NCBI RefSeq assembly: GCF_000002995.4
Contig: NW_025062478.1
Coordinates: 9,931,001 to 9,995,000 of the forward strand
Source: Brugia malayi
Lineage: Eukaryota > Nematoda > Chromadorea > Rhabditida > Onchocercidae
Length of the DNA: 64,000 nt
Reading direction: 5' to 3'
A program made the translations under genes and the position numbers. Positions within the stretch are counted from its first letter, which is position 1, and each line of letters opens with the position of its first letter. This document shows positions 54,301-64,000 of the stretch, in pieces. Below the pieces are notes generated by a model. The model searched no databases and had not been told where the DNA came from. It was given only the letters and a program-made list of their open reading frames with translations.

Positions 54301-56937
54301 AATAAACATACAAGAATATCGCATACTGTACAGATCAGAAACATTGGCAAGCATAAGGCTAACCAATTGTAATAAATCAGTAGCCATTGAATTTGAAATT
54401 GAAATTGGAATTGGAATTGAAATTAATTCAGAATGAATGTGATTGATAATTTAAATTGAAATGATAAAGTATTGAGTATTGAGTTAATTTAAAATTGAAT
54501 AAAAGTAGTTTGAAAAGTGTAGAATTAGGAGAAAGATTTGAGAAGATAATAATATTGAATGATAGTTTTTAAAGAAAGGAACCAAAATTTAATAAAATAA
54601 AATATAAAAAAGAAAAAACAAAGAAAAGAAATGGTCGTACTTTTGAGTACATCGTGAAATAACGAAATGAACTAAATGGATTATCCCTTAGAGATTTAAA
54701 TGAATTTAGGATTATCTAATATGAAATGAAAGAGAGAGAGAGAGAGGGAGAGAGAGAGGGAGAGAGAAAAGTAGTATGGATAGATTCAATGAATTTTTCG
54801 ATGAAAATTAAAAATAAATTGTGAATGAGAATTGGGTTTCACTTCAAAAATGAATGAGTGCCTTCTTCAAAATGAATATGAAAAGTACCACTCATTTTTC
54901 CATCATTGAACTTCTGCGCCTTACTTTGTAATGACGAATAAATAATATCATTGGACAGCCGCGCTTAAATTATACTAAAAATTGAAATATTATTGAACTT
55001 CTGCGCTCAAACTAAGCTAAGAATTGAAATATCATTGAAATTCTGTGATAACATTATGCTAAATTGAACTTTTGCGCTTAAATTAAGCTAAAAATTAAAA
55101 TATCATTGAAATTCTGCGCTTACATTATGCTAGCAATTGAAATGTCATTGAACTTTTGCGCTTAAATTAAGCTAAAAATTGAGGTGTAATTGCAAAACTA
55201 TGAAGTTTTACTTTCAGATAAAATTGAAGATAAGAAAGGCAAAAATGAAAAAATTAATCATATTGAAAAAAAGAAAACAAAAAACTCCAAATGTTACTGT
55301 TATTTTAATTTTTTTAATTTTAATTAATATTTAATTTTCTTATTTTATTTAATAAGTTAATTTAATTTAATTTCTAGGATCAAAATTTGTTAGCTGTAAT
55401 TTTTTGCATAAATTAATACTTCAAAAGTGCATAATTTCATACTTTTTTTTTCTAATGCGTCAAAAGGAAATTAATATTTGGAATTTTTGTCTTTTTTTTC
55501 TTTTTCAAATATTAAATTAGTTGAATAAATGATAAAATAAATTTGCATATTTTTATTTTGTTTTAATTAATTAGAAATGCATAATTTTTTGGTTATTGAT
55601 CAATGTTCAATGACAATAAAAATGAAAAATATTAATTTATTAAATTCTCTCCTTTCTTCTTTTTTCACTTTTTTTGTTGTGAAAACTTTTTCATTTGTTG
55701 TGTTAAATTTAAGCTAAAGAATTTTACCTCTACAATAAATTTTGGATATGAAAAAAAAAAAATTATCATTATTATCATTTCAACCTATTGTTATTATCAG
55801 TTCAAATTATCATTATTCTTATTTCAAATTATCGTTTTTAAAAGCTAAAATTATCATTATTATAATTACAAATTACCATTGTTATCATATCAAATTATCA
55901 TTGTTATCATTTCAAATTATCATTATTATTATTTCAAATTATCATTTTTATCAGTTAAAATTATCGTTATTGTCATTTCAATTCATCGTTATTATCATTT
56001 CATTTTTTATTCATTTAATGATAACCGATTATATGTTACATATTGAAATTATTTTAATCAATGTTTATCATTTTATTTATCTCAAAATTTGATCATTTCA
56101 AAATTAATAAATTCAAATTAATAAATTGAAATTTATTATAAAAGAAACAACAACAACATCCATATTTCTTAATGATAAAAATAGGCGGAAAGATTAGGTT
56201 GCGGTGGAAACGGAATAATTGATCCGGTTTTGATGAAGAAAATATTTATTTTCGTGATGTTATTGAGGTGACATACGACAAAATGAAATGAAGTATTTGT
56301 TGATATGGAAACGTATAAGCAGAATTGTTGATTAACATATAATAATGTAATATTTAAATTTTTTTTAATTAAAATAAAAATAATTTATTTTCAAAAATAA
56401 AAATTTAAAATATTCTTTTCATTATATTACTATATTATATTATTAAATAAACATTTTAAAGTCATTTTTTTTTTTTTTAAATCAATATAAAAAAGCATTT
56501 TAAAACTAACTACCATTTTAATCGAAGTTAATAAAAAATAAAGTTATACTAATTTTAATAAATAATAATAGTTAGTATAACTTTTTTTTTTTCATTTTTT
56601 GCTTTTCAATCATTTTTTCATTTTATTTTATTTTATTTTTTTTTCATTTACATATAAATCTTTTCTATTGAATCATACAAAAAGCTAAAAAAAATTTTTT
56701 TTCTTTTTTCGAAAATATAATTAAAAAGATTAGAAAAAATTCTTTTCTGATTGGCATAAGTACTATACTTGTAGAAAGAATTTTAAAAATTAAATTTATT
56801 TTTATTATACTAAAAGAATTTATTTATTTCTTTTTTATTAAATATATTGAAGAAATATGTAAAATTACAAGTTTAAATTAGCAAAAAATCGAATAAAACT
56901 GTGCAAATAACATTGCTACAAAATAAAAATCAAATTT

Positions 56938-56971
<34 letters not shown>

Positions 56972-59900
56972 ATGAAAAATGAAAAAAACGAAAATTTAGG
57001 TTTATTCAAAAGTTTTTTTTTTTTATGTAAATGATAAAAATGAAAAAAAAAGCACATTGAAAGCAAATTAAATTCAAATGAAATATGGACAATATCAGTT
57101 ATTAAATTTCTTTTTTCTTTTAAAATGAATTTTTAAAACTTTAGCAATATTTCAATTTAATATTAATTTAATTTTAACTCAAAAATTTTCTCTCGTATAT
57201 GTACTTTAATTAATTTATTCATTTACTTTTTTCTTTTTCTTTTTTTTTTAAAATGTAATCATTTTACATTGAAATTTTTTGATTACAATTAATCGATTCA
57301 TAATTATAGTAGTAATATAAATTAAAGAAGTAATTAATTAAAAAAAAGAATTAAAAAATTAAAAATTAAAAAAATTAAAAAAAAAATTAGAAAAAAGAAA
57401 CAATTTTTTTTTTCTTAGCAAATAATTTAAGAAAAGGAATAATTAATTAATTTAATTAATTTCAAAAAAATAAAAAACAGACCAGTGTCACCAAAATTTG
57501 CTGGATCATGTACATTAGCCAGAATAAATGAAAATAACTTTGTTAATTGTGTTGTCATGTCCAATCTTGCATTAACTTTGATATTAACAGTAATGATAGT
57601 ATCATAGGTAATAATAATGATAATAATTGCAATAGCATTTCGATTGTCTTATCATTCTCGAAAATACTAATTCAAATGATTTATATCCATTTAACAATAA
57701 TACTATTTAAATTAATTTAAAAACAAAAACAAAACAAAACAAAAAAAAAAAAAAAAAGCATTCGTCATTTTAATTTATCAGTGAATGTAATAATTTTGCA
57801 ATTCTGATTATCACCAATGTAACAATAATAGTGATAATGATAATAGATAATAGATAACTAAATTCTGAATAACAATATTAATCAGAAATGATTAATTATC
57901 AAATGGCTGAATTAGTTTCATTTAGGTATAGATCAGTAGCAGAATAATCGATAGCAAATAATAATAGTAATATTATGATTGAATTTTTTTTCCACTGATT
58001 AATAAATATATTATTGATAAGATATCACTGATAAAAACATTGATCGTTTAGAAATCATTGATAATTTTGATTTGAATGAATTAACATTGAATTTAATTCA
58101 TTGTTCATTTTTGTTAATATCAGAAAATAAGATTCAATCAACAATCTTTTTTGTTTTTTTGTTTTTTGCAGCAATAAATTTTATCGTAAAAAAATGAATG
58201 TGATAAGAGAGATAGATGTAGTAGCTAGATTAAGCCTAGACTTAGACTTTGGCTTTAGGTTTTTGGCTTTAGGCTTTAGGCTTAATAGAGCAAGCAAACG
58301 GAATCAGAGTACAAATAAGCTATGTTCTGTCCCACTGAACAACCTAAAGCCAAATATGCATTTCGACGCCACCCACTTTTTGGCTTTTTCAATTTCAATC
58401 TTTATTACTACCAATGGATTTAAACAAAAAAGTTTAAATGTTAGCTAATCGTTTACAATTTCTTTTCCCAATAATATTTTAATGATAACAATGATAAGTG
58501 TTATCAGTGAAAAAAAATGAGAATTTGATTTATCATAGTTTTAACAAATCACAAATCATTCCATTCTAATTAATTTATTTCATCAAATTTTTATTATAAT
58601 AATACTTTGATTGAATATTAGAATATTTTATGATAATTTCTTAAATGATAAAATTTAACTACAATTATTAAAGTTAATGTTTCTTAAAAAAAAAAAAAAA
58701 AAAGAAAACTTAAAATTTTTATTTCACTAAATAAAAGTTTTTGCAAATTATTACGTTTTTTTTTGAAATTAAACAAAAAAAAAATATATATATAATAAAG
58801 AAGAATGAATGATTTATGAAAAAGTACGTCAAAATTACGTCAATAAATAGCAATCACTAAAATGACGTACGTAAAATAATACATTTACACTATAATTCCT
58901 TTTATTTTTGCATATAAATGTATTAATTTGCGTACGTCAATTCAACGACAGTTTAATGACGTATTTTTGACGTATATAAAAGGAATAAATTTTCCTCTTT
59001 TTTTGGTTTCTTATTATTAATAATTCAATTTCTAAAATGCTTAATTTTTATATCATAAATAATTGAACTTTTAAAAAATTAACAACAAAGTACATCGAGA
59101 AAACGTCATGAAAATGACGTAAAGTAATACTAATTTTTTTTTTTTGGTTTCTTATTATTAATAATTTAAACTTTAAAATATTAAATTTTTTATTCCTATA
59201 AATAATAAAACTTTCACAAATTTTTTTTTCTTTTTTTAAAACTAAATAAAAAAGAATTTTATAAAAGAAAAAAAAAAAAACAGAAATAAAAGAATTTTTT
59301 TTTTTTTGTTCAACTTGAATGAGTCAATTTTGAATTAGCCTTATATTCAATCGGATGTGATTTAATTTTAATTCAAAATTCAAAGCAGTAATCACTTCAA
59401 ATTAGTTTTAGTCCGATTAAATTAAATTTATTCCAAAATTTCATTTCACTTTAAATTCTTTAATGCTTCTCATAAATTTCACAAATTTAGTACTATCAAA
59501 AAATGTTTTAGTTATAGTTTGTCTTAAAAAAAAAAGAGAAAAAGTTAACAAAAATAAGAAATCAAAAAAAAAAAAATATTAATAAAAAAAAGAAAAAAAT
59601 TCAATTTATTCTTTTCTTTAATAAAATATTTTTTTTTTTTTTTTGTTTCTTTTATTTGAACAAAAAATTTTTAATAACATTTTATAATGTTTTATACAAA
59701 TTTTTATGGTTTCTTTTTTTTTTTTTTTTTGAAAATTAATGTTTTTCAATTTAATTATTTTAATCTAATTTTTTCTATAAAAAAGAAAAGAAAAAACATA
59801 AAATAAAATATTTGGCTGAGAAAAAAAAAAAAAGGAAACGGAATGAAATTAAATAAAAGGAAATAATATCGTCCAAAATGACATCTTAGCATTCCTTTAG

Positions 59901-61702
59901 GTGACATTATGATGACTCATTCATACATATAAATCTATTGTTTATGTTTTCTTTTTTTTTTTTTTTTGTTTTTGTTTTTTTTTGAAAATATATTTATTTC
60001 ATGCATAACTAAATTCATTCAAAGTATTTTGTCTAAAAAAAAATAAATTTTATTTTAAATGAAATAGAAAATTTATTAATTTAAGCTTAAAATCATTAGC
60101 CAACCATAATTTAAACTACATTTTCACCATTTCAACTAAGTTTTACTAATTTAAATTAAGTATATAAATTCCTATTTTATATATTAGATATTATAATTAC
60201 AATAAATTATCAGTCTTATTAAAGTATTAAAACATTTTTTTTTTTTTTTTTTTTTAAAGTTGAAATTAAGTTGTATTATTTTAGAAACGCACAAATAATA
60301 TAATTAATGCAATTGTATTTTCAATAAATTGTTAAATTTTAATAAAAAAAAATTTCAAATATTTATAATTTTAATCTTATAAAATTTATTCATTTATTTG
60401 TTTTCTATTTTTCGTCGTAGAAATAATTTAATTAATTTAAGCTTTTTACCTCTCAAAGAAAAAGGAAGCATTTTTTTTAAAAAAAAAAACGAATAAAATG
60501 TGTAAGTTTAAATTTATTTAATCACTTTTTCAACGTATTTTTTTTAATATTTATTTTTTATGTTTTTTATATTTTTATATTTTTTGAAAAAAAAAACACA
60601 TTTTTTTAATATTTATTTTAACGTATTTATCTGCTTTTTTTTTCATTATAGAAATATATAATTAATTTAAGCTTTTTACTTTTAAAAGAAAAATAAAAAA
60701 ACTTTTTTAAAATCTTTTTCTTTTCTAACAAAAAAAAGGAAAACAAAATGTGAAAGTTTAAATTTATTTATTTTATTTTTTATTGTAGAAATATATATCA
60801 TTAATTTAAGTTTTTTTATCTCCAACAAAAAAAGAGACAGCAAAATATGAAATTTTATTGATAACTTAAAATTATTCCAAATTTTTTATCTCTAAAATAT
60901 AAAAGTCTTTTTTTTTTTCAATTAAAAAAAAGAGGAGAATAAAATTTGAATTTTTTATCAAATATTTTAGTGATTACAAAGTTAACTAATTTAAACTTTT
61001 TTATCTTTAAAAGATAAACAAAATCTTTTTATTCTTCTAACAACAAAAAACGACGAAAATAAAATTTGAAATTTCTATTAAATAATTTCAAAAACTCAAA
61101 ATTAACTCATTTAAACTACTCTATCTCCTCTAACAACAAAAAACGAAAAAAAATAAAATGCGAAATTTTTATTAAATAATTTCAAAAACCCAAAATTAAC
61201 TTATTTAAACTCCTTTATCTCCTCTAACAACAAAAAAAACGAAGAGAATGAAAAGGTGAAATTGTTATTAAATAAATTTAAAATTGCAAAATTAATTAAT
61301 TTAAACCTTTTTACCTTCGTCTAACAACAAAAAAAAGAAGAGAATAAAAGGTAAAATTTTTATTAAATAAATTTAAAATTGCAAAATTAATTAATTTAAA
61401 CTTTTTTTACCTCCGTCTAACAACAAAAAAAAGAAAAGAATAAAAAGTAAAATTTTTATTAAATGAATTTAAAATTGAAAAATTAATTAATTTAAACTTT
61501 TTTACCTCCGTCTAACAACAAAAAAAAGAAGGGAATAAAAAGGTGAAATTTTTATGAAATAAATTCAAAATGACAAAATGTACATACCAGAAAATAGCTG
61601 ACGATATTGTGGATGCTCATCTCGCCATGTTCGCCAGTAATGTTTATTTGACTGATAACTTTGTTGTAAACAGCTAATAAACAATAAAGCTAATTTCAAC
61701 AT
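42326..61702 (-). CDS. ODR-2/HOT-type Ly-6/uPAR GPI-anchored protein (5 exons, 190 aa)
   Basis: Exons in transcript order are 61702-61588, 50775-50661, 44405-44329, 43168-43036 and 42458-42326, 573 nt. All introns are GT-AG and phases match at every junction. Exon 1 gives a signal peptide (MLKLALLFISCLQQSYQ). Exons 2-5 give a ten-cysteine Ly-6 fold: CYSC, KCD, NCSDLC, a GYLRGC block, NAC, and the terminal CACHSDLCN typical of Ly-6 proteins. A hydrophobic tail after it (LIYLIYVLFIFFL) fits a GPI-attachment signal. The CYSCMSPYLE.., RRPMSFTPKCD and YLRGC blocks resemble C. elegans ODR-2 and its HOT paralogues, neuronal surface proteins. This comparison is from memory. Intron 1 is 10.8 kb. The frame is open upstream of the chosen Met (another Met lies about 20 codons earlier), but the chosen one places the signal peptide first. 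Confidence 0.82.
44406..50660 (-). other. 6.3-kb second intron of the ODR-2-like gene
   Basis: Extremely AT-rich. It has an AAT microsatellite (46400-46500), a GA tract (45750-45775), a run of AATAAATTATAA units (47710-47830) and scattered TAGGCT/AGCCTA motifs (47950-48150 and 48945-49005). No exon was supported. Confidence 0.6.
53836..53950. repeat. ~63-bp direct duplication containing TTCCGGAA
   Basis: Two near-identical units end in AATAATTCCGGAAATATTAA and TCCGTTC, one at about 53836-53892 and one at about 53899-53950. Confidence 0.85.
54312..54387 (-). CDS. Alternative first exon of the ODR-2-like gene
   Basis: ATG at 54387 opens 25 codons (MATDLLQLVSLMLANVSDLY..) and runs into a strong donor (TCT T|GTATGT) in phase 1. 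That is exactly the phase needed to join the exon at 50775. The segment has a moderately hydrophobic start that could act as a signal peptide. Joined to exons 2-5 it gives a 177-aa protein differing only at the N-terminus. C. elegans odr-2 is also known to use alternative first exons. No transcript evidence is available here, so this is inference from phase and position. Confidence 0.5.
54900..55190. repeat. ~50-bp minisatellite with TTTTGCGCTTAAATTAAGCT core
   Basis: Five to six diverged units alternate ATTGAACTTYTGCGCTTAAA and AAGCTAAAAATTGAAATATC, spaced roughly 50-60 bp. It stands out because each unit carries the rare GCGC word. Confidence 0.8.
55750..56000. repeat. ~20-bp tandem repeat of ATTATCATTATTATCATTTC
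   Basis: About eleven irregular units of a TTTCAAATTATCATTATTATCA type. They produce a 116-codon Ile/Ser/Tyr-rich ORF on the plus strand, which is an artefact. Confidence 0.85.
58250..58285 (+). repeat. Short telomere-like GGCTTTA run
   Basis: Five adjacent heptamers (GGCTTTA, GGTTTTT, GGCTTTA, GGCTTTA, GGCTTAA) resemble the nematode telomere repeat TTAGGC with an extra T. Too short and imperfect to prove telomeric origin. Confidence 0.45.
58825..59121. promoter_or_regulatory. Cluster of TGACGTA (CRE-like) heptamers with a TATA box
   Basis: The heptamer TGACGTA or its complement TACGTCA occurs at 58825, 58836, 58863, 58933, 58957, 58968 and 59115, plus ACGTCAT at 59103. All lie within 300 bp of otherwise very AT-rich DNA. 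The copy at 58968 runs directly into TATATAAAAGG (58973-58983), a good plus-strand TATA box. TGACGT is the CREB/ATF half site. The cluster lies inside the first intron of the ODR-2-like gene, between its two first exons, and may act as an enhancer or as the promoter of an antisense transcript. Confidence 0.55.
60980..61560. repeat. ~95-bp tandem array next to exon 1 of the ODR-2-like gene
   Basis: The word TCTAACAACAAAAAA recurs near 61035, 61129, 61223, 61320, 61416 and 61511 (spacing 94-97 bp). Units continue with an AAATTTTTATTAAATAA segment and TTAATTAATTTAAAC. More diverged units extend leftward to about 60400. The array ends about 30 bp before the donor of the first exon (61588). Confidence 0.9.
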
Positions 61703-62912
61703 TTCAAATATTTCACTTGAACTGCTGCAGCTAACCAATTGTAGCAATGATGAATGCATTCCATTTCCATTTCTGATTGTTGTGATCAAATTTTGGCTGA
61801 TTGCTTTAATTTGAAAATCCGGAAAACTGTGTGTTGGCACGATGTGTGAAACCGGAAATTAAAATAATCAATTTAGAGAGGAATGAAGAGAGAAAAAGAA
61901 AGACAGAAAGAGAGAGAGAGAGAGGGAGAGAGAGAAAAGTAGTTAATTAAAAATAAACTTTCTTTAAATGCTAAAACATTTTATAATCTAAAAATTAAAA
62001 AAAAAAAAAAAAAAAAAATTATTAACATTGATGTAATATAAATGTAATAACATTTTTTTTTTTTAAATTGGTAATTTTTAAAAATAAAATGCAAAACAAA
62101 GAAAGAAAGAGAACAAAAATTGTTTGTATTAAATATATTTTGAATAAATTTTAATTTTTTTATTGCATCGATTTCTTTTCTTTGTTTTTTTTTATTAAAA
62201 ATTAATTGATAATTTTTAGAAATGAATGTAAGCAAATTTCTATTTTTATTCTCCATAATTTAAAACAAAAAATTAAAACTTAAAATTAATTATTTAATGA
62301 TTTAATTGGCTATAATAACTACAAAACTTAATTAAATATTGGTCATTTTCAATTTTTAAAATAAAAATTTAAAAATATTTTAAGAGTTTGTATCCAAATA
62401 GTTTTTTTTTTCCTAAAAAATCACTACTCGATTAAATTGTTTATCAATTTTAGGCAAATGTTTTATAAATATTAATTATTTTTTATCAAATGAATCAGTT
62501 AACCAAAGAAAATTTTTTTTTAAAGCTATAAAAACGATTTTAGTATAATATTTTAATTCATTCCTTCGTTTTTCTTTTTGTTTTTTTTGTTTTAAAAATA
62601 ATATCAAAAATAACATACGAATATTTTGATAGTTATTAAAATTTTTAAAATAATTATAAAATTTAAATGATTTATAGAAAAGTTAAAAATTATAATAAAA
62701 ATATTTAAAAAATTATGAATTAAAATTTTTTTTTTCTTCAAATTTAATTTAATTCAATTTGATATTTGCATTTAAAATAAAAAAGAAAAATTTCCTTTTT
62801 TTTCGATTTTAACTAAAATTTTCTCATAATTTTATTATTATTATTATTATTATTAGTTACAGTAGTTATATTATATTTCAAATATTTTATATCATTGATT
62901 GTTGTATGAAAC

Positions 62913-62945
<33 letters not shown>

Positions 62946-64000
62946 TGAAAATAAATTTTTAAAAACGATGCCAAAAACAAAATCGTAAATGCATAGCAAC
63001 GATTTTAACAACCACATTTTAAGATTTCATTTTTCTTTTCTTTTATTCTTTTTACATTTCAAAATTTATTATAATTGAAATTTTAAAATAACTGCAAAAT
63101 TTTATCTTAATCCATTTTTTTTTTCAAAAAATGAAAAAAAAAAAGAAGGAAAAGACATCATATATTGGTGACAGAAAAATAAATTCACCATCATTTAGTT
63201 AATGTATTTTAGTAAGAAAAAAAAAAAAAAATAAAAAGGACAAATTTGAATTTTCATTTTTATTTTTTACTTTTTTCTTTCTTTCTTTCTCTCTCCCTCC
63301 CTCTCTCTCTCTCTCTTTCCCTTTCTTTTTAAGTTAAACTAAATGATTTTGTTTTCAATGCTAATATCATCATATGTATTCAACCGTTAAAAAAAAAGGA
63401 AAAGACGGATGTTAATGATAATTTTATATATATTTTTTTTTTTTTGAAAAAGAAAAAAGTTATTTTTGTTTATAATATTTATTTATTATAAAAATTAATT
63501 TATTATTAATGTGTTAATTTATTAAATGATAAATATATTTTATTAAAAATGGATGATAAAAAGAAGGAGAGAGAGAGGAGGAGGGGAAGAGAAAAAAAGA
63601 GGGAAATTTCGGAAAATAATATTTACTTTAATAATCAGTAATAGTTTGTTTAATTACTCTTTTTTTTTCTTTTTTACTTATTAAAAGTTTTTTTTTTTTT
63701 AACTTAATTGATTATTTGAGCATATTCCATTTCTAAGAAATAATTTCGACTTAATTTATTATGCAAAAAAAAATTTTGACATATTATGAATTGACAATTT
63801 CCAAATATATTTGTGTATTAATTTAATGAATAATTTAATTTATCAAAAATCAAAGTTTTATTTTATTATTTTTTTTTTTTTTGCTTTTCGTACTTTTAAA
63901 TTTTTATTTCACATACAAAAATGTTATATGGAATGTAAAATGAAAAGAATGAAAAAATTGAATTAAATCAGAATCATTTGATAAAAATAATAAAAACATT
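61703..64000. promoter_or_regulatory. Upstream region of the ODR-2-like gene; no gene seen
   Basis: 61703-61870 is of normal complexity and keeps the exon 1 frame open on the minus strand, so it may be 5' UTR or an N-terminal extension. Beyond it are GA (61900-61935, 63560-63605) and CT (63275-63325) tracts and AT-rich DNA without recognisable exons. Confidence 0.45.

Larger units (their letters stand above)
50776..61587 (-). other. 10.8-kb first intron of the ODR-2-like gene
   Basis: Holds the alternative first exon (54312-54387), tandem repeats (53836-53950, 54900-55190, 55750-56000, 60980-61560), the TGACGTA cluster (58825-59121), a telomere-like GGCTTTA run (58250-58285) and mixed-composition islands at 56180-56340 and 57478-57600. 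The remainder is homopolymer-rich AT DNA. Confidence 0.6.

Noticed and set aside
55742..56092. 116-codon Ile/Ser/Tyr-rich ORF
   Set aside because: Entirely made of the TTATCATTATTATCATTTC tandem repeat.
58194..58448. 84-codon plus-strand ORF
   Set aside because: It begins in the telomere-like repeat, shows no family features and lies inside the ODR-2-like intron. Kept only as repeat context.

Overview
The window looks like nuclear DNA of a nematode. It is very AT-rich, with long A/T homopolymers. Genes are cut into short exons by introns with TTTCAG/TTTTAG-type acceptors, and the products match animal families. An exact 22-of-22 copy of the nematode SL1 spliced leader lies on the minus strand at 18123-18144. 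A clade III (spirurid/filarial-like) species is plausible, but the species cannot be fixed from sequence alone. All exon models were built by hand. Every intron is GT..AG, splice phases agree throughout, and each full coding length divides by three.

Region 1 (1-15.3 kb) is compact and gene-dense: the 3' end of MCM10 (+), a cathepsin F-type cysteine protease (-), a small RRM protein resembling RBM7 (+), the mitochondrial Fe-S factor IBA57 (+), and the ubiquitin-ligase adaptor CACYBP/SIP (-). MCM10 and cathepsin F converge, as do IBA57 and CACYBP. Cathepsin F and the RRM gene diverge.

Region 2 (15.3-22.4 kb) is mostly low-complexity DNA. It holds the genomic SL1 copy followed at once by a small two-exon ORF on the minus strand.

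Region 3 (22.4-31.3 kb) is a CCDC9-family gene (+) with a possible second 3'-terminal exon. One of its introns carries a striking 39-bp tandem array.

Region 4 (32.4-41 kb) is a SIX1/2-class homeobox gene (+) with a 5-kb last intron.

Region 5 (42.3-61.7 kb) is a minus-strand gene of the Ly-6/ODR-2/HOT type. It is GPI-anchored, has ten cysteines and uses tiny exons. Two mutually exclusive first exons lie 7 kb apart, and a cluster of TGACGTA heptamers lies between them. Most of its exons are too short to stand out as open reading frames. The last 2.3 kb (61.7-64 kb) shows no gene.

The genes form no single pathway. The first half holds housekeeping genes (replication, proteolysis, RNA, Fe-S, ubiquitin). 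The second half holds two neural/developmental-type genes (SIX1/2 and ODR-2-like) with long introns that probably carry regulatory DNA.
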